DNA of 64,000 nucleotides from the NCBI RefSeq assembly GCF_958295425.1, contig NC_081139.1, positions 30,268,133-30,332,132 of the forward strand, in the 5' to 3' direction. The DNA comes from Solea solea (Eukaryota > Chordata > Actinopteri > Pleuronectiformes > Soleidae). Every line of letters begins with the position of its first letter. Within the stretch, counting starts at the first letter, position 1. Below are positions 10,698 to 21,221 of this stretch, in pieces. The notes beneath the pieces were generated by a model that was given only the letters and a program-made list of their open reading frames with translations, did not search any database and had not been told where the DNA came from. The position numbers and the translations under genes were made by a program.

Positions 10698-11940
10698 TTA
10701 AAGTGGACATATTATACCCTATTTCCCCCATTAAAAACGTTCCCTGGTGTCCTAATCAACATGTCAGTGACATGCTTTGGTCAAAATACCATAAGGATGA
10801 AGCATCATAGCAGTTCAATAACCCTGCTAAACCCGCCCCTTTCAGAACGCTCGGTTTTCGTGCATGGTCCCTTTACATGCAAATGAGACACAGGCAAACA
10901 CACACCCACTTCTTCCAGGGGGTTTCTGATTTGTCCTCGTTAAAGCGCTTTACAGCTCTATTCGTCTCCCCCTTCCTCCACTAGTTCTCTGACAATATCA
11001 AAATGGCAGCGTGCGCAGAAAACAGCCAGAGTGCCGTCACAGGAAGAGACGTTCTACATAAGGATCGAGCCGAACACTGACCAACTGTTAATCAGTTAAA
11101 AACACTTAGGGACAGCACCACTGATCGCCAGCGGCGCGCGGCGAGCTGAATACTGCCGCTGTATGTGACTGTATGCTCCGGAGACCTCGCCACCGCTGAT
11201 CGCCACATACAGCGGCAGTTTAGGCAGATGCGGTGCTGTCCCTATGTCTTTTTAACTGATTTTCACAGAGAGTGCAGCACCGCTGATCGCCAGCTGCTGC
11301 ATGTGACTGTATCAGACTGAGTCTGTGCTCCGGTCATGGAGGACGTACTGAACAAATATTATTAATTAGGACGTGTCAGAATGGTCAGTTATGAGCTCTG
11401 TGTGACCTTTTCTTAAAAATGTGTGTGTTTGTACGTCGGTGAAATACGGTCGCTGACTAAATACGGCGACCGCTGGCCGCAGTCTGATGTGAAGTGGTGC
11501 GAACACACGAACACACGTTTGCTGACTTTATCCGGAACATTAGCTTCATATATAAAATCCTCTGAGGCTGGAAGTTTGTGTAAAACACTGTGCTCCACTG
11601 TGCAGCCACCAACAGCACACTTGTCCCTCTGCGTTGACATAAGACCGCTCTTCCTCCCTCGCCTGCACTCTCGCAGGGACAAGGTGGAGCTAAGGTGGAG
11701 CTCTCCAAGTAAACTTACTGGTGGGCGGTAACATCCGCAGTGAAATGCGCCTGCTGCCGTCATAAGCGCAGGGAATTCAACATCGAGTGTTTTATCGCCT
11801 ATACTTACACTAAGGGGGACCACGAAAACATGACTGAGTATTCTTTTTCCACACTATGGTGACTGGTAGGGCCTCCAGAGTCCCAAATATAAGTATTAAA
11901 ATGGTTAAAAAGTTGATTTTGCATAATATGTCCCCTTTAA
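10698..11940 (-). mobile_element. THAP-type non-autonomous DNA transposon
   Basis: The left end reads TTAAAGTGGACATATTATA. The right end, read on the other strand, is TTAAAGGGGACATATTATG, giving terminal inverted repeats of about 19 bases with one or two differences. Inside, the minus strand encodes a THAP-like zinc finger (11413-11640). The flanking eight bases (CAATCATC and CAATAATA) agree at six positions and may be a worn target-site duplication. It lies in an intron of copy B. Confidence 0.7.
11413..11640 (-). pseudogene. THAP zinc-finger remnant of a transposase
   Basis: From a Met at 11640 the frame gives about 75 residues with C-x4-C (CAVGGC) near the start and a later C-x2-H (VCSHHF) at THAP spacing. 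The Trp usually found between the pairs is not evident, and the catalytic part of a P-element-like transposase is missing. The open frame extends upstream to 11823 without known similarity. Confidence 0.6.
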
Positions 11941-12212
11941 CAATAATAATGCTGCTAAAAATGTGTAAAACGGCAGCAACCAATGACAGATTCACTGCTC
12001 CGCTGAGCTTCCCAGGAAGTCAATAAGATATATTCCTCCAACCTTTTTAAAAAAAATGTAGAATTAATGATTACAGAACTTACCTGAGGTGCCAGATTAT
12101 AGAGCTTTTATATCCCAGCCATAAATTCTTTATCATTATATCCAAAAAATTTCAGAAAACACTCAATTTATCAACTGATTTTCCTATATTCTGATCTATC
12201 TCTCATTTCTAG

Positions 12213-12430
12213 TTACAAAAGTGTCCACAATACCCTGGACTGACGAGGAAAGGACTGCAATCCTCCGAAGAATGACAAAGTTTATATCTGCCAGAAGAAT
12301 ACCAGGGGAGAAAGACTGTCTCAGATGCATTGGAAAAGAGTCTCCTGTTCTGAACAACAGGACTTGGCAAAACATCAAAGACATGGTCGAAAAGGAAATC
12401 GACGAGAATCCTTGGCTTTTAAAGGCTTAA
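12213..12430 (+). CDS. C-terminal Myb/SANT-like exon of copy B
   Basis: Acceptor TCATTTCTAG, phase 1 entry, stop at 12428-12430. The product keeps the copy A pattern: IPWTDEERTAILRRM, CLRC, KESPVLNNRTW. No stop or frameshift interrupts it. Because it stays open while the recombinase exon is gone, copy B may make a short acidic plus SANT-like protein, though a partly decayed pseudogene is equally possible. Confidence 0.6.
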
Positions 12431-12505
12431 TCATTTATTTTAATTTTTTGTTGTTCTGTGGCTAGTTTACATGTTCTGTATGTTGGTGAGTAAACTCAAC
12501 TTTAC

Positions 12506-12511
12506 AATAAA
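12506..12511 (+). terminator. Polyadenylation signal AATAAA, copy B
   Basis: 76 bases after the stop, followed by the same GTTGCATGTGGGGCTT block as in copy A. From here to 13270 I see only AT-rich sequence and a GT repeat, and no terminal exon for the minus-strand NLR gene. Confidence 0.6.
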
Positions 12512-13042
12512 GTTGCATGTGGGGCTTCTTGTTCCAAATGAGTCTGGTTTAAACGTTCTTCTTTGACCAGCATGACACTGCAGTTTGAGATTTAACAATC
12601 TAACATCAAAGACTCTTCGTCTAATTTAATTCATAATAAAAAATGGTGGTCTATTTTTTGAAAATTTAACATTGCATAATTGCATAATATGGCTCTTAAT
12701 TTATCCCTAAATAAGGAAGTGTCAGAATATTTAGCAGCTATTTTGGGTGAAAATTCCTTATTTCTGCCCTCAATAATCCCAGATTAAATATAATACTGGT
12801 TAATATTGCCCTCTGAAACACTTTGAGACTATGTTTACACTCAATAATAATCTGGTCCTCACATTGCCTTTGGAAATCTTTATTCTGAATCTTTATTTTT
12901 TACTGAATCTCAAGGGATGTATAGGTTTGGGGTGACACCTACTGTCCAGAAATGGTATTTTTGTCTTGATGTTTGAAGTGGGAATGCTGGTCCTCACTCA
13001 CACACACTTTAACCCTGTCCTCAGTTCGCAGCAAGTACAAGA

Positions 13043-13043
<1 letters not shown>

Positions 13044-13084
<41 letters not shown>

Positions 13085-13143
13085 GTGTGTGTGTGTGTGT
13101 GTGGGTGACTGTGTGTGTGTGTGTGTGTGTGGGGGGGGGGTGA

Positions 13144-13175
<32 letters not shown>
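13044..13175. repeat. (GT)n microsatellite
   Basis: Long GT tracts broken by a G run at 13131-13140. Confidence 0.95.
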
Positions 13176-13177
<2 letters not shown>

Positions 13178-13271
13178 GGAGTTTATTTTATTCATCAGTG
13201 AATAAAATGAGTTTAATGTAAATGAAATGAAAGTTTAAAAAAACAACAGCAGCTTCAGTCAGTGAACTCAC

Positions 13272-13445
13272 CCCAGAGTCTCCAGTCTACAATGTGGACT
13301 CTCCAGTCCAGAACACAGCAGCTTCACTCCTGAATCCTGCAGCTGGTTATCACTCAGGTCCAGTTTTCTCAGGTGTGAGGGGTTGGACTTTAGAGCTGAG
13401 ACCAGAGAAGAACAGCTGATCTCTGTCAAACTGCAGTAACTCAAC
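13272..13445 (-). CDS. NLR gene, LRR exon 5 (last visible)
   Basis: 174 nt bounded by TTATTCAG (acceptor) and GTGAGTTC (donor) on the minus strand. It encodes two ribonuclease-inhibitor-type leucine-rich repeats ([20 protein letters not shown] type), which in NLR proteins form the ligand-sensing or autoinhibitory horseshoe. The frame is open. It still ends in a donor, yet no further exon is found between here and 12430, so the 3' end of the gene is missing or not recognisable. Confidence 0.75.
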
Positions 13446-14451
13446 CTGAATAAAGAATAAAAGTGTTTTGTTCAGCAGGTGAATTTTAATGTGTGAGTCA
13501 AATATCAGCTGTGAGGATGAAAATGTATCTGAACATTTTCTACAGTGTATTTAGAAAGCATGAGTCATGTGACTGTGAGACACACGAGTGTGTGAAGGTT
13601 CAGTTCAAGTGAACGTGAAGAATAAAGACGTTTGACGCAAAGAAACAGCAGCAAAATGACAAAGAAGTCACAGGTGAATTTCAACACAGCCTCACTTTTC
13701 ACATCAAGTTCAACTCAATGAAATGAATCAATGATAAGAAGCAGAAACAGGTGGAGTCTGTGTGCAGGCTGTACACTGAGAGGTTCAATACTGCCCTCTA
13801 CACTTCAAAGTCCTGAATCACACTTCTTCTCAACATCTTTACAATTCTATATTTTACACTTGATTTGATTCTTTGATTCATCTGTGTTTAGTAAACCAGC
13901 TTAAAGGTGCATTACCACCACCTTTATTGCTGCAAAGAATTCTGGGACACGGTCGTCCGCCAAACATACACCAGATGACGAGTCATGTGACAGTTGGGAC
14001 ACGCCCACGTCACGGTGCTGTGACACATGTTGACAACATCTGGACCATGAGTCCACACTTGGAGGATCCAGCCTTATGAACTGAGACACAGCTGATTTGA
14101 AGATGAGAGGAAGCTCCTGTTTGTTTGTAAACAGTCACAGCTGTGACATCATCAACAACACTCATTCTGATTGGCTACATGTGAACGTGTCAGAGGAGAA
14201 AGTGAAAAACATCAAGTTCAGTCAGAAAAGGTCAAAGCTGCGACTGACGTGAAAACTACAGCGACTGAAACACTTTAGAAAACAAAAAACACGTCAGCTG
14301 TGAAAAGATCCTGATTCTACATCTGAGGGAAGAAAAAGTGGAAACATGGAACAACCATCACTGATTCAACTCATGTGACAACATGAATGACTTTCAGTTG
14401 TGGATGAAACATCTGACATTTACAACAGTAACAGAGAGTCAGTGAACTCAC
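13446..14451 (-). other. NLR intron between LRR exons 4 and 5
   Basis: No gene is seen. A stretch near 13900-14090 (AAAGGTGCATTACCACCACC onward) looks like a dispersed repeat. 14107-14451 is nearly identical to 24207-24553, showing that exon and upstream intron were duplicated together. Confidence 0.55.
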
Positions 14452-14625
14452 CCCAGAGTCTCCAGTCTACAATGTGGACTCTCCAGTCCAGAACACAGCA
14501 GCTTCACTCCTGAATCCTGCAGCTGGTTCTGACCCAGGTCCAGGTCTCTCAGGTGTGAGGGGTTGGACTTCAGAGCTGAGACCAGAGAAGAACAGCTGAT
14601 CTATGTCAAACTGCAGTTCTTCAAC
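14452..14625 (-). pseudogene. NLR gene, LRR exon 4, with nonsense codon
   Basis: Same 174-nt LRR exon structure and intact splice sites. On the coding strand the codon after Leu-Thr is TAG instead of the GAG (Glu) found in exons at 13272, 15670 and 24554, so translation through this exon would stop about ten codons in. Confidence 0.75.
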
Positions 14626-14658
14626 CTGAATAAAGAATAAAACATGAGACTTTAGAAC

Positions 14659-14660
<2 letters not shown>

Positions 14661-14696
<36 letters not shown>

Positions 14697-14962
14697 CTCC
14701 GTGTGTGTGACTGTGTGTGTGTGCGTGTGTGTGTGACTGTGTGTGTGTGTGTGTGTGTGTGTGACTGTGTGTGTCTGTGACTGTGTGTGTGACTGTGTCT
14801 GTGTGCGTGTGTGTGTGTGACTGTGTGTGTGACTGCGTGTGTGTGTGTGTCTGTGTGTGTGTCTGTGTGTGACTGTGTGTGTGTCTGTGTGTGACTGTGT
14901 GTGTGTGTGTGTGACTGTGTCTGTGTGAGTGTGTGTGTCTGTGACTGAGTGTGTGTGTGTGT
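14661..14962. repeat. GT-rich compound microsatellite, unit 1
   Basis: About 300 bases of GTGTGT with interspersed GTGACT and GTCT. Long open frames here are translated repeat only. Confidence 0.9.
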
Positions 14963-15060
14963 TTAAGGAGTTTATTTTATTCATCAGTGAATAAAAAGAG
15001 TTTAATGTAAATGAAATGAAAGTTTAAAAAAACAACAGCAGCTTCAGTCAGTGAACTCAC

Positions 15061-15234
15061 CTCAGAGTCTCCAGTCTACAATGTGGACTCTCCAGTCCAG
15101 AACACAGCAGCTTCACTCCTGAATCCTGCAGCTGGTTCTGACCCAGGTCCAGGTCTCTCAGGTGTGAGGGGTTGGACTTCAGAGCTGAGACCAGAGAAGA
15201 ACAGCTGATCTATGTCAAACTGCAGTTCTTCAAC
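15061..15234 (-). pseudogene. NLR gene, LRR exon 3, with nonsense codon
   Basis: 174-nt LRR exon with the same TAG in place of GAG as the exon at 14452. The two copies share it, so the mutation came before the 609-bp duplication, or was copied by gene conversion. Confidence 0.75.
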
Positions 15235-15267
15235 CTGAATAAAGAATAAAACATGAGACTTTAGAAC

Positions 15268-15269
<2 letters not shown>

Positions 15270-15305
<36 letters not shown>

Positions 15306-15571
15306 CTCCGTGTGTGTGACTGTGTGTGTGTGCGTGTGTGTGTGACTGTGTGTGTGTGTGTGTGTGTGTGTGACTGTGTGTGTCTGTGACTGTGTGTGTG
15401 ACTGTGTCTGTGTGCGTGTGTGTGTGTGACTGTGTGTGTGACTGCGTGTGTGTGTGTGTCTGTGTGTGTGTCTGTGTGTGACTGTGTGTGTGTCTGTGTG
15501 TGACTGTGTGTGTGTGTGTGTGACTGTGTCTGTGTGAGTGTGTGTGTCTGTGACTGAGTGTGTGTGTGTGT
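15270..15571. repeat. GT-rich compound microsatellite, unit 2
   Basis: Copy of the tract at 14661-14962, with the same interruptions. Confidence 0.9.
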
Positions 15572-15669
15572 TTAAGGAGTTTATTTTATTCATCAGTGAA
15601 TAAAAAGAGTTTAATGTAAATGAAATGAAAGTTTAAAAAAACAACAGCAGCTTCAGTCAGTGAACTCAC

Positions 15670-15843
15670 CTCAGAGTCTCCAGTCTACAATGTGGACTCT
15701 CCAGTCCAGAACACAGCAGCTTCACTCCTGAATCCTGCAGCTGGTTCCTGCTCAGGTCCAGGTCTCTCAGGTGTGAGGGGTTGGACTTCAGAGCTGAGAC
15801 CAGAGAAGAACAGCTGATCTCTGTCAAACTGCAGCCCCTCAAC
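15670..15843 (-). CDS. NLR gene, LRR exon 2
   Basis: 174 nt, acceptor TTATTCAG and donor GTGAGTTC on the minus strand, open frame encoding two LRRs ([14 protein letters not shown]... and [17 protein letters not shown]). It is separated from LRR exon 1 by about 8.7 kb of mobile-element sequence. Confidence 0.8.
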
Positions 15844-15883
15844 CTGAATAAAGAATAAAACATGAGACTTTAGACCAGGGGTT

Positions 15884-16014
15884 CTCAACCTTTTGCAAGC
15901 TGGGCCCCCCCAAAGCTGGTTCATTGCAGTTGGGGCCACCCCCACTACACCACCCCTTTGATGGATGGATGGATGGATAGATAGATAGATGGATGATAGA
16001 TAGATAGATAGATG

Positions 16015-16068
<54 letters not shown>

Positions 16069-16072
16069 AATT
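15884..16072. mobile_element. hAT-like transposon end with (GGAT/GATA)n
   Basis: CAGGGGTTCTCAACCTTTT is the terminal sequence typical of hAT non-autonomous elements. It runs into GGATGGAT and GATAGATA tracts (15959-16072). No matching far end was identified. Confidence 0.5.
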
Positions 16073-16778
16073 ATATAGATTATTGGTATAATTGTGAATT
16101 GGCACCAGACCTTTGATATGAATGTATGCTTTATTATTGTCATTATTACGAGGTCTAATAGTAGGAATATCATCTGCATTTTTTACAGAAGCTTGCAGGC
16201 GATGTTCATGTGAGACCTGAGCCTGCTTTGCCTTCAAAGATCCTCAATTCTTGGGGTAATTCTTGCATTTCAACTACAATTAAAGTACCTACTTAATGTG
16301 GGCGGAGTCATCACTGCACGGCTGAGTGAAGCTGCGGTGACTTTGTTTTATACGCGACACACACACACACACACCCACACAGTGACTAGTGACTTTACAC
16401 CAGTCCCTGTGACGGGACTCTGGCCAGTCAGCGGCCGGCAGTCTGACCAATCATCGCATAGTACCTGCTTAGTGCTTGGAACCTCGCAGGAGCAGGTACT
16501 AAAAATAGTACCTGGTACCAAAAAGTCGCCATGAGGATGATTTATTTGTTTGTTATAATAATCCGACCCCCCCAGGAGACTGTCCGCGAGAACCACTACT
16601 TTAGTCAACTGCTATGTGTGTGTGTGTGTGTGTGTGTAACAGGGTCAGTTACTACAGTATTTCTTTTTTAAGGTACTGCAATTTATTGAACACCTGATGT
16701 CTATTTTATTTATAATTACACAAAATGTATGTTTTAAGTTTTTCTTTGTGTATTTGACCCTGACACGGCAGGTTAAGT
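16073..16778. other. Repeat-rich intergenic stretch
   Basis: No gene seen. It holds a CA tract (16361-16375), a partly palindromic dispersed repeat with CAGGTACTAAAAATAGTACC at about 16493-16512, and a GT tract (16614-16637). Confidence 0.5.
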
Positions 16779-17152
16779 TGTCATGTGGAACCTTCATGAT
16801 TGTCTGCTGTCCCCCACGTTCACTTTTGGGGTGCCCACCCAGTATTTAAGGGTGTGTCTGCCCTCACCTCTCCCCTTCTGCTGCTGCATGTTGTGGGAGA
16901 GGTACGTGATGTGCGCTTGTGTGATTTCTGTATTGTTTAGCATTGTCATTATGCTCATATGGAGATTATCATGCTAAATTTGACAAGCTGTACATGTTTA
17001 TTTTATAGAGGGCACGTTTCCCTGTGTTCCACATGCTGATGGGAGTTTTCTTTCACTTGCTTTGTGTCAGAAATAAACGGAGACTTCCTCTAAAAGATAT
17101 CCAGCGTACGGCGAATTCTTCACAACGCAGACCGCAAAACTACACCGTTACA
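16779..17152 (+). mobile_element. Candidate 5' LTR of a retrotransposon
   Basis: Starts TGTCATGTGG and ends CCGTTACA, with a TATTTAAGG promoter-like site near 16841 and AATAAA near 17071. It is followed at once by TTGGTGCCGTTCGACCC, the form of a primer-binding site. A gag-like frame follows at 17662. No second LTR is found, so the left end is provisional. Confidence 0.45.
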
Positions 17153-17661
17153 CTTGGTGCCGTTCGACCCGTTGCATCACCGATCGGCGCTCGTCTGATC
17201 CCCGGGGAGCAGCGGCGTTCACCTGCCTCGTCTCTCCTCCTCTCGCTCTGTGGGTGTGTGAGACTGCAGTCGCCCGAGGTGCGTTCAAGGTGTGTCGGAC
17301 AATTGAGTGCTAAAAGATTCACTCGCGTTTCGTCATTGCTCCGTGCTAATGACTGTACGTAACTAGTTATTCTCTAAGTGTGGAACGCTGGACATTGAAG
17401 AGGAATTTAAACTTAGTGACGCTAATAATGTGAATACCTTGTGTTCATATTGTGTATAGTATCTTGTATAGTATACAGAAAACTATCTACTTTTTTGTGT
17501 GTGTGCTTTGGGTAAAGGTGTCCAAATAGACCAACCCTATACATGGGAAACGTGTAGAAGTCAATATTGTAAAAATTGAGATTTTTATTTTGTGCTCCTG
17601 TCATTTAACTGTTGTATTGCAGCACATTGTGCAGTTTACAGTGCAAGGTTACTTTGTGTTC

Positions 17662-18042
17662 ATGATGTCGGAGAGTGACAGTTTTATGGTTCATGCTATG
17701 GCTGGTCGTGGACGTGATGTCACCTTTGGGGTGGGGAGGGGCCAACAGATTTCTTCACTGTGTTATGGTAGGGGTAGGCCAGTGTTCCCCAGTGTTATGA
17801 ACAACACAGTTGATCAGTCAGTTATTGAGCCTCCATTAACCCCCTCTGCCAGCTCCACACTGATTGCTCAATCAGACCCTACACCTCCACAATTAGTTTC
17901 TGTTGATGCTCTCAGTGTTGTGATAACAGATTTGGTTAAAAAGATTGGTGATAGCATTGTGGCCAACCTTAACAGTGTACATCAGCCAAGTGCCACTCAG
18001 TCTCAGTCCCCGATCAGTCAGTATGTGAACCTAGTTCTTTAA
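17662..18042 (+). pseudogene. Gag-like fragment of an LTR retrotransposon
   Basis: An open frame from tandem ATGs codes for about 126 residues with a Gly/Arg-rich start (MAGRGRDVTFGVGRGQ) and a Pro/Ser-rich middle. It has no capsid or zinc-knuckle motif. Its position behind an LTR and primer-binding-site-like sequence suggests gag. It is cut off by the 3' end of the minus-strand LINE. Confidence 0.35.
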
Positions 18043-18564
18043 GAATATTGAATTTGCCAATTGCAAGAATGAGATTTGCCATGTGATTTAAAGATCTGTT
18101 GCTACAATTCAATTCAGTGCCAATATCCTTTGGGGCAATTGCTATGACATGACCAGTCCTGTTCTGAATAAACTTCTCTACGTCTCTCCAAAAAACAAAA
18201 GAAAAGGGGCAGTGATAAAACAGATGTAAAGTCGTTTCTGGCTCAGTTTTGCACTTTAGCATCAATGTCAGCATTTGGAAATGATTGTGTTACACGGGTA
18301 AATATGATGTAAGATTTTGAAATGAACTTCTCTGATTTTATTCCAAACACAAAACTGAAAGGGGCATAACCACGCTTTGCGCCACTTTATATGATCAAAT
18401 TGTGAATTCCAGAAAGATTTGCTTTTGGGTGAAATCTTGTTCTAGTTTTGAATCTCTTTCCTTATATGTTTGTTTGTACACTTTACATCTGTTAATGGTA
18501 TCCCACCAATAAGTAGAGAAGGCACTTGAGGATCAATATTTTGATGGCCAAGGTGACATTTCAT

Positions 18565-19203
18565 TCATTCAATTATGCCTGTGGGAATAGCTGGCATTAC
18601 AGAAATCAACTCTTTATAAATGATAGGAAAAGCTTTTGTTCTTAGAAATGGTTCATAACTATAAAGATGACCTTTATTATCAAACAAAGCAGAAACATAG
18701 ATAATACCCCTTTCAATCCAGGCCTCCTTATATAGACTTTTCTTGTTAACAGTAATATCACTGTTATTCCAAATAAGAGTTTTATGTGGTGAAAAGTTGT
18801 GAACATAACACACTTTCCAAGACAATAAAGCCTGTTGATGACATTTTCAGACTTTTAGTGGCAATTTAGAAACGGACTAGTTACATCCCAATAGAAAGTT
18901 GAAGCCGCTTCCATTTTCAAAGATATTATATGGTATAAAATTCCATAGCGATTCCGGACATTCCAAACATTTCTGAAGCCATTTGATCTTAAAGGTGCAA
19001 TTCAAACGGATCAAATCTAAGACGCCCAATCCTCCTTCTGCTCTCTCTAAAGTGAGAATTTCTTTTTTGAGGCAATGTCTCCTATGTTTCCACACAAATG
19101 TAATACATAAATGATTGATTTCTGTGCAGAACATATCACTAACAAAAAGTGACAAAGCAGGATAAACTAATCTTGATACACCTTCAGCTTTTGACGATAA
19201 CAC
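18565..19203 (-). pseudogene. LINE ORF2, C-terminal region
   Basis: Two open pieces (19203-18877 and 18825-18565) carry LINE thumb and linker sequence such as LVYPALSLFVSDMF and FVWKHRRHCLKKEIL. The stretch ends in the Cys/His region at 18274-18014. Confidence 0.65.
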
Positions 19204-19236
19204 TCTAGCAAAGATTGAAAGGTCTCTCTGAAGCCA

Positions 19237-19716
19237 TCAATTCAAAATTGTCTTAGTTTTCTTCATTTTGGGAAGAAAATGTAGCTGTTGTCTGAGAGTC
19301 ATGTCCTTGGAAATGTGAACACCAAGATATTTAACACACTGTTTGACAGGAATATCAAACATAAGTTTCTCTTCAGTCTCATAGAAACATAAAAGTTGAC
19401 TTTTGTTGAGATTAAGTTTAAGACCCGAAGCTTCTGAAAATGCACCAGTTGCACGTAATGCACTTTGTATTTGCCCTTTATCCCTTAGAAACAATAGTGT
19501 ATCATGGGCTAGCTGTGTCATTTTGATCTGTCTGTTAAAGATGGTCAAACCATGAATATCGGGGCTATGTGAGATATTTAACAACAAAACTTCAGCCACA
19601 ATCAAAAATAAAAAACAAGAAATAGGACATCCTTGGCGTACACCTCTTGAAATTGGAAACCTTTTGGAAATGCTGGGATATAAAATGACAGAGCTGTTTA
19701 TATCTTTATAAAACAT
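19237..19716 (-). pseudogene. LINE ORF2, reverse-transcriptase fragment
   Basis: About 159 residues with RGVRQGCPISCFLFLIVAEVLL (RT block 4) and, where F/YADD should be, LAHDTLLFL. The first catalytic Asp of block 5 is His, so this copy cannot be active. SGLKLNLNKSQLL follows as block 6. Confidence 0.8.
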
Positions 19717-20037
19717 TATTATATTATTAATAAAATGATCCCCAAAACCAAAAATGTGTCAAATGCCTTATAAAAGTCGAGGAATACAAGTAGTGCATGT
19801 GACTTTATGTGGTTCGAATAGTCAATTCAATCTAATTCAATCTATTTGGCTTTTCTAAACCAAAAAAAGAACGAGTATTTCTTTCCCCTTCCTCTAACCA
19901 CTTAGCCCTGGACCTTATGAAGGCACCTTTGGCCAAATTCATATACATTCTGTCAAGCTCTTCACTAAGATTCTTAAGCAATTTGAATTCATCCTCGGAT
20001 AAATCGTGCCTAGACATTCATTTGTGCAACTGGCTCA

Positions 20038-20756
20038 TTAAAGATCTTCTTTGCTGGTACGTATTTCTTTTATTTGTTTGCTACACTGTATTGCAACTTC
20101 TCTAACTTTAAATTTAAAGAATTCCCATTTTTGTACTGGACTCATATCTTTTTCACTAAAAATGTCTTTTGCAAGCAATTCTACACTTTTTTTAAAAAAT
20201 GTTTTGTCTTCCAATATATTATTATTTAATTTCCAATAGCCTCTGATGTTTGATTTTTCTTTAGAGCCCTTTGATCTAAGACTTGTCTTTTGATGATCAG
20301 ACAGCGGAGCATGAGAATGAGAAACATCTGAAATGAACTGTAGTCCATGTGATGACAGTAACCATAGATCAATTCTAGACTGTAAGCTTCTGCTAGAATT
20401 GGTCCACGTATAATCTTTGACACTGGGGTTCATAAATCTCCAAGCATCTGAAAGCAGAAGGTGATCACACAGAAATGAGGTAGATTTGAAACCAAGTCAA
20501 GCTGTAGATCTAGGAGGCCATCGATCCATTTCATCATCAGGGGCATCATTGAAGTCTCCACCAATGATAAAAACACATTCTTTGTATTTTCCTTTGCAGA
20601 GAGATTAGAAAACATATCTTTTGCTTGAATTGTTCTGTTTGGACCATAAACATTGCAAATAATAACCAGAAGGTTGTCCACCTTTAAGACCAATATAATC
20701 CATGGACCATCATCTGAGAAAGCAGAATCCAGCACATCACCATTAAATCTATTCAA
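20038..20756 (-). pseudogene. LINE ORF2, endonuclease fragments
   Basis: Open pieces at 20756-20430 and 20433-20038, in different frames, carry L1-type endonuclease sequence: CNVYGPNRTIQAKDMF and later DYTWTNSSRSLQSRIDLWLLS, then SHSHAPLSDHQ, the conserved SDH end of the domain. Frame breaks separate the parts. Confidence 0.65.
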
Positions 20757-21221
20757 AAGAACTGCGACTCCAGCTGAATTATTTGAGCCATGAGAAAGAA
20801 AAACTGTGTCCCCCCACTGAGACTTCTAAAATCTTTCATCATCTCTAGATGAATGAGTTTCTTGCAAAAAAACTACATTTGCATTACAACGCCTGCTTAA
20901 GAGAAAAACTGCCTTCCTTTCTGTATTATCCCGTAGTCCCCTTACATTAATAGAGCACAAACTTAGTGCATCAAACTTAAAATTGAGTCATACAAGAAAA
21001 TGAACTCAATAAAAACATAAACAGAATTGGCTAATGTCTGAGGTAAATGAACACTTAGAAACTTGAAGAAAGAATAAAATAGGTACTTACAAACAGTAAA
21101 GCTCAACTAGAAGTACCATTTATACATTCATACATTTTAAACCAACAGTATTATTAAATGTAATGAAGTGCTCCTGTGACTTATTTAACATAACCCTTAA
21201 AGTCCAGAACCCATTGTAAAC

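Larger units (their letters stand above)
14439..15047. repeat. 609-bp tandem duplication, unit 1
   Basis: The unit contains an LRR exon, the TTAGAACAACTG intron start and a GT-rich simple repeat. Unit 2 lies exactly 609 bases further on (15048-15656). The GT-rich tracts translate identically over 110 codons, so the units are almost the same. Confidence 0.85.
15048..15656. repeat. 609-bp tandem duplication, unit 2
   Basis: Second copy of the unit at 14439-15047, including the same nonsense codon in its LRR exon and the same interruption pattern in the GT-rich tract. Confidence 0.85.

Noticed and set aside
11423..11731. Plus-strand open frame opposite the THAP remnant
   Set aside because: The minus strand has the zinc-binding pattern; the plus frame shows nothing.
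14652..14984. Long minus-strand open frame rich in His and Thr, repeated at 15261-15593
   Set aside because: It is the translation of a GT-rich simple repeat; it has no domain and exists in several frames.
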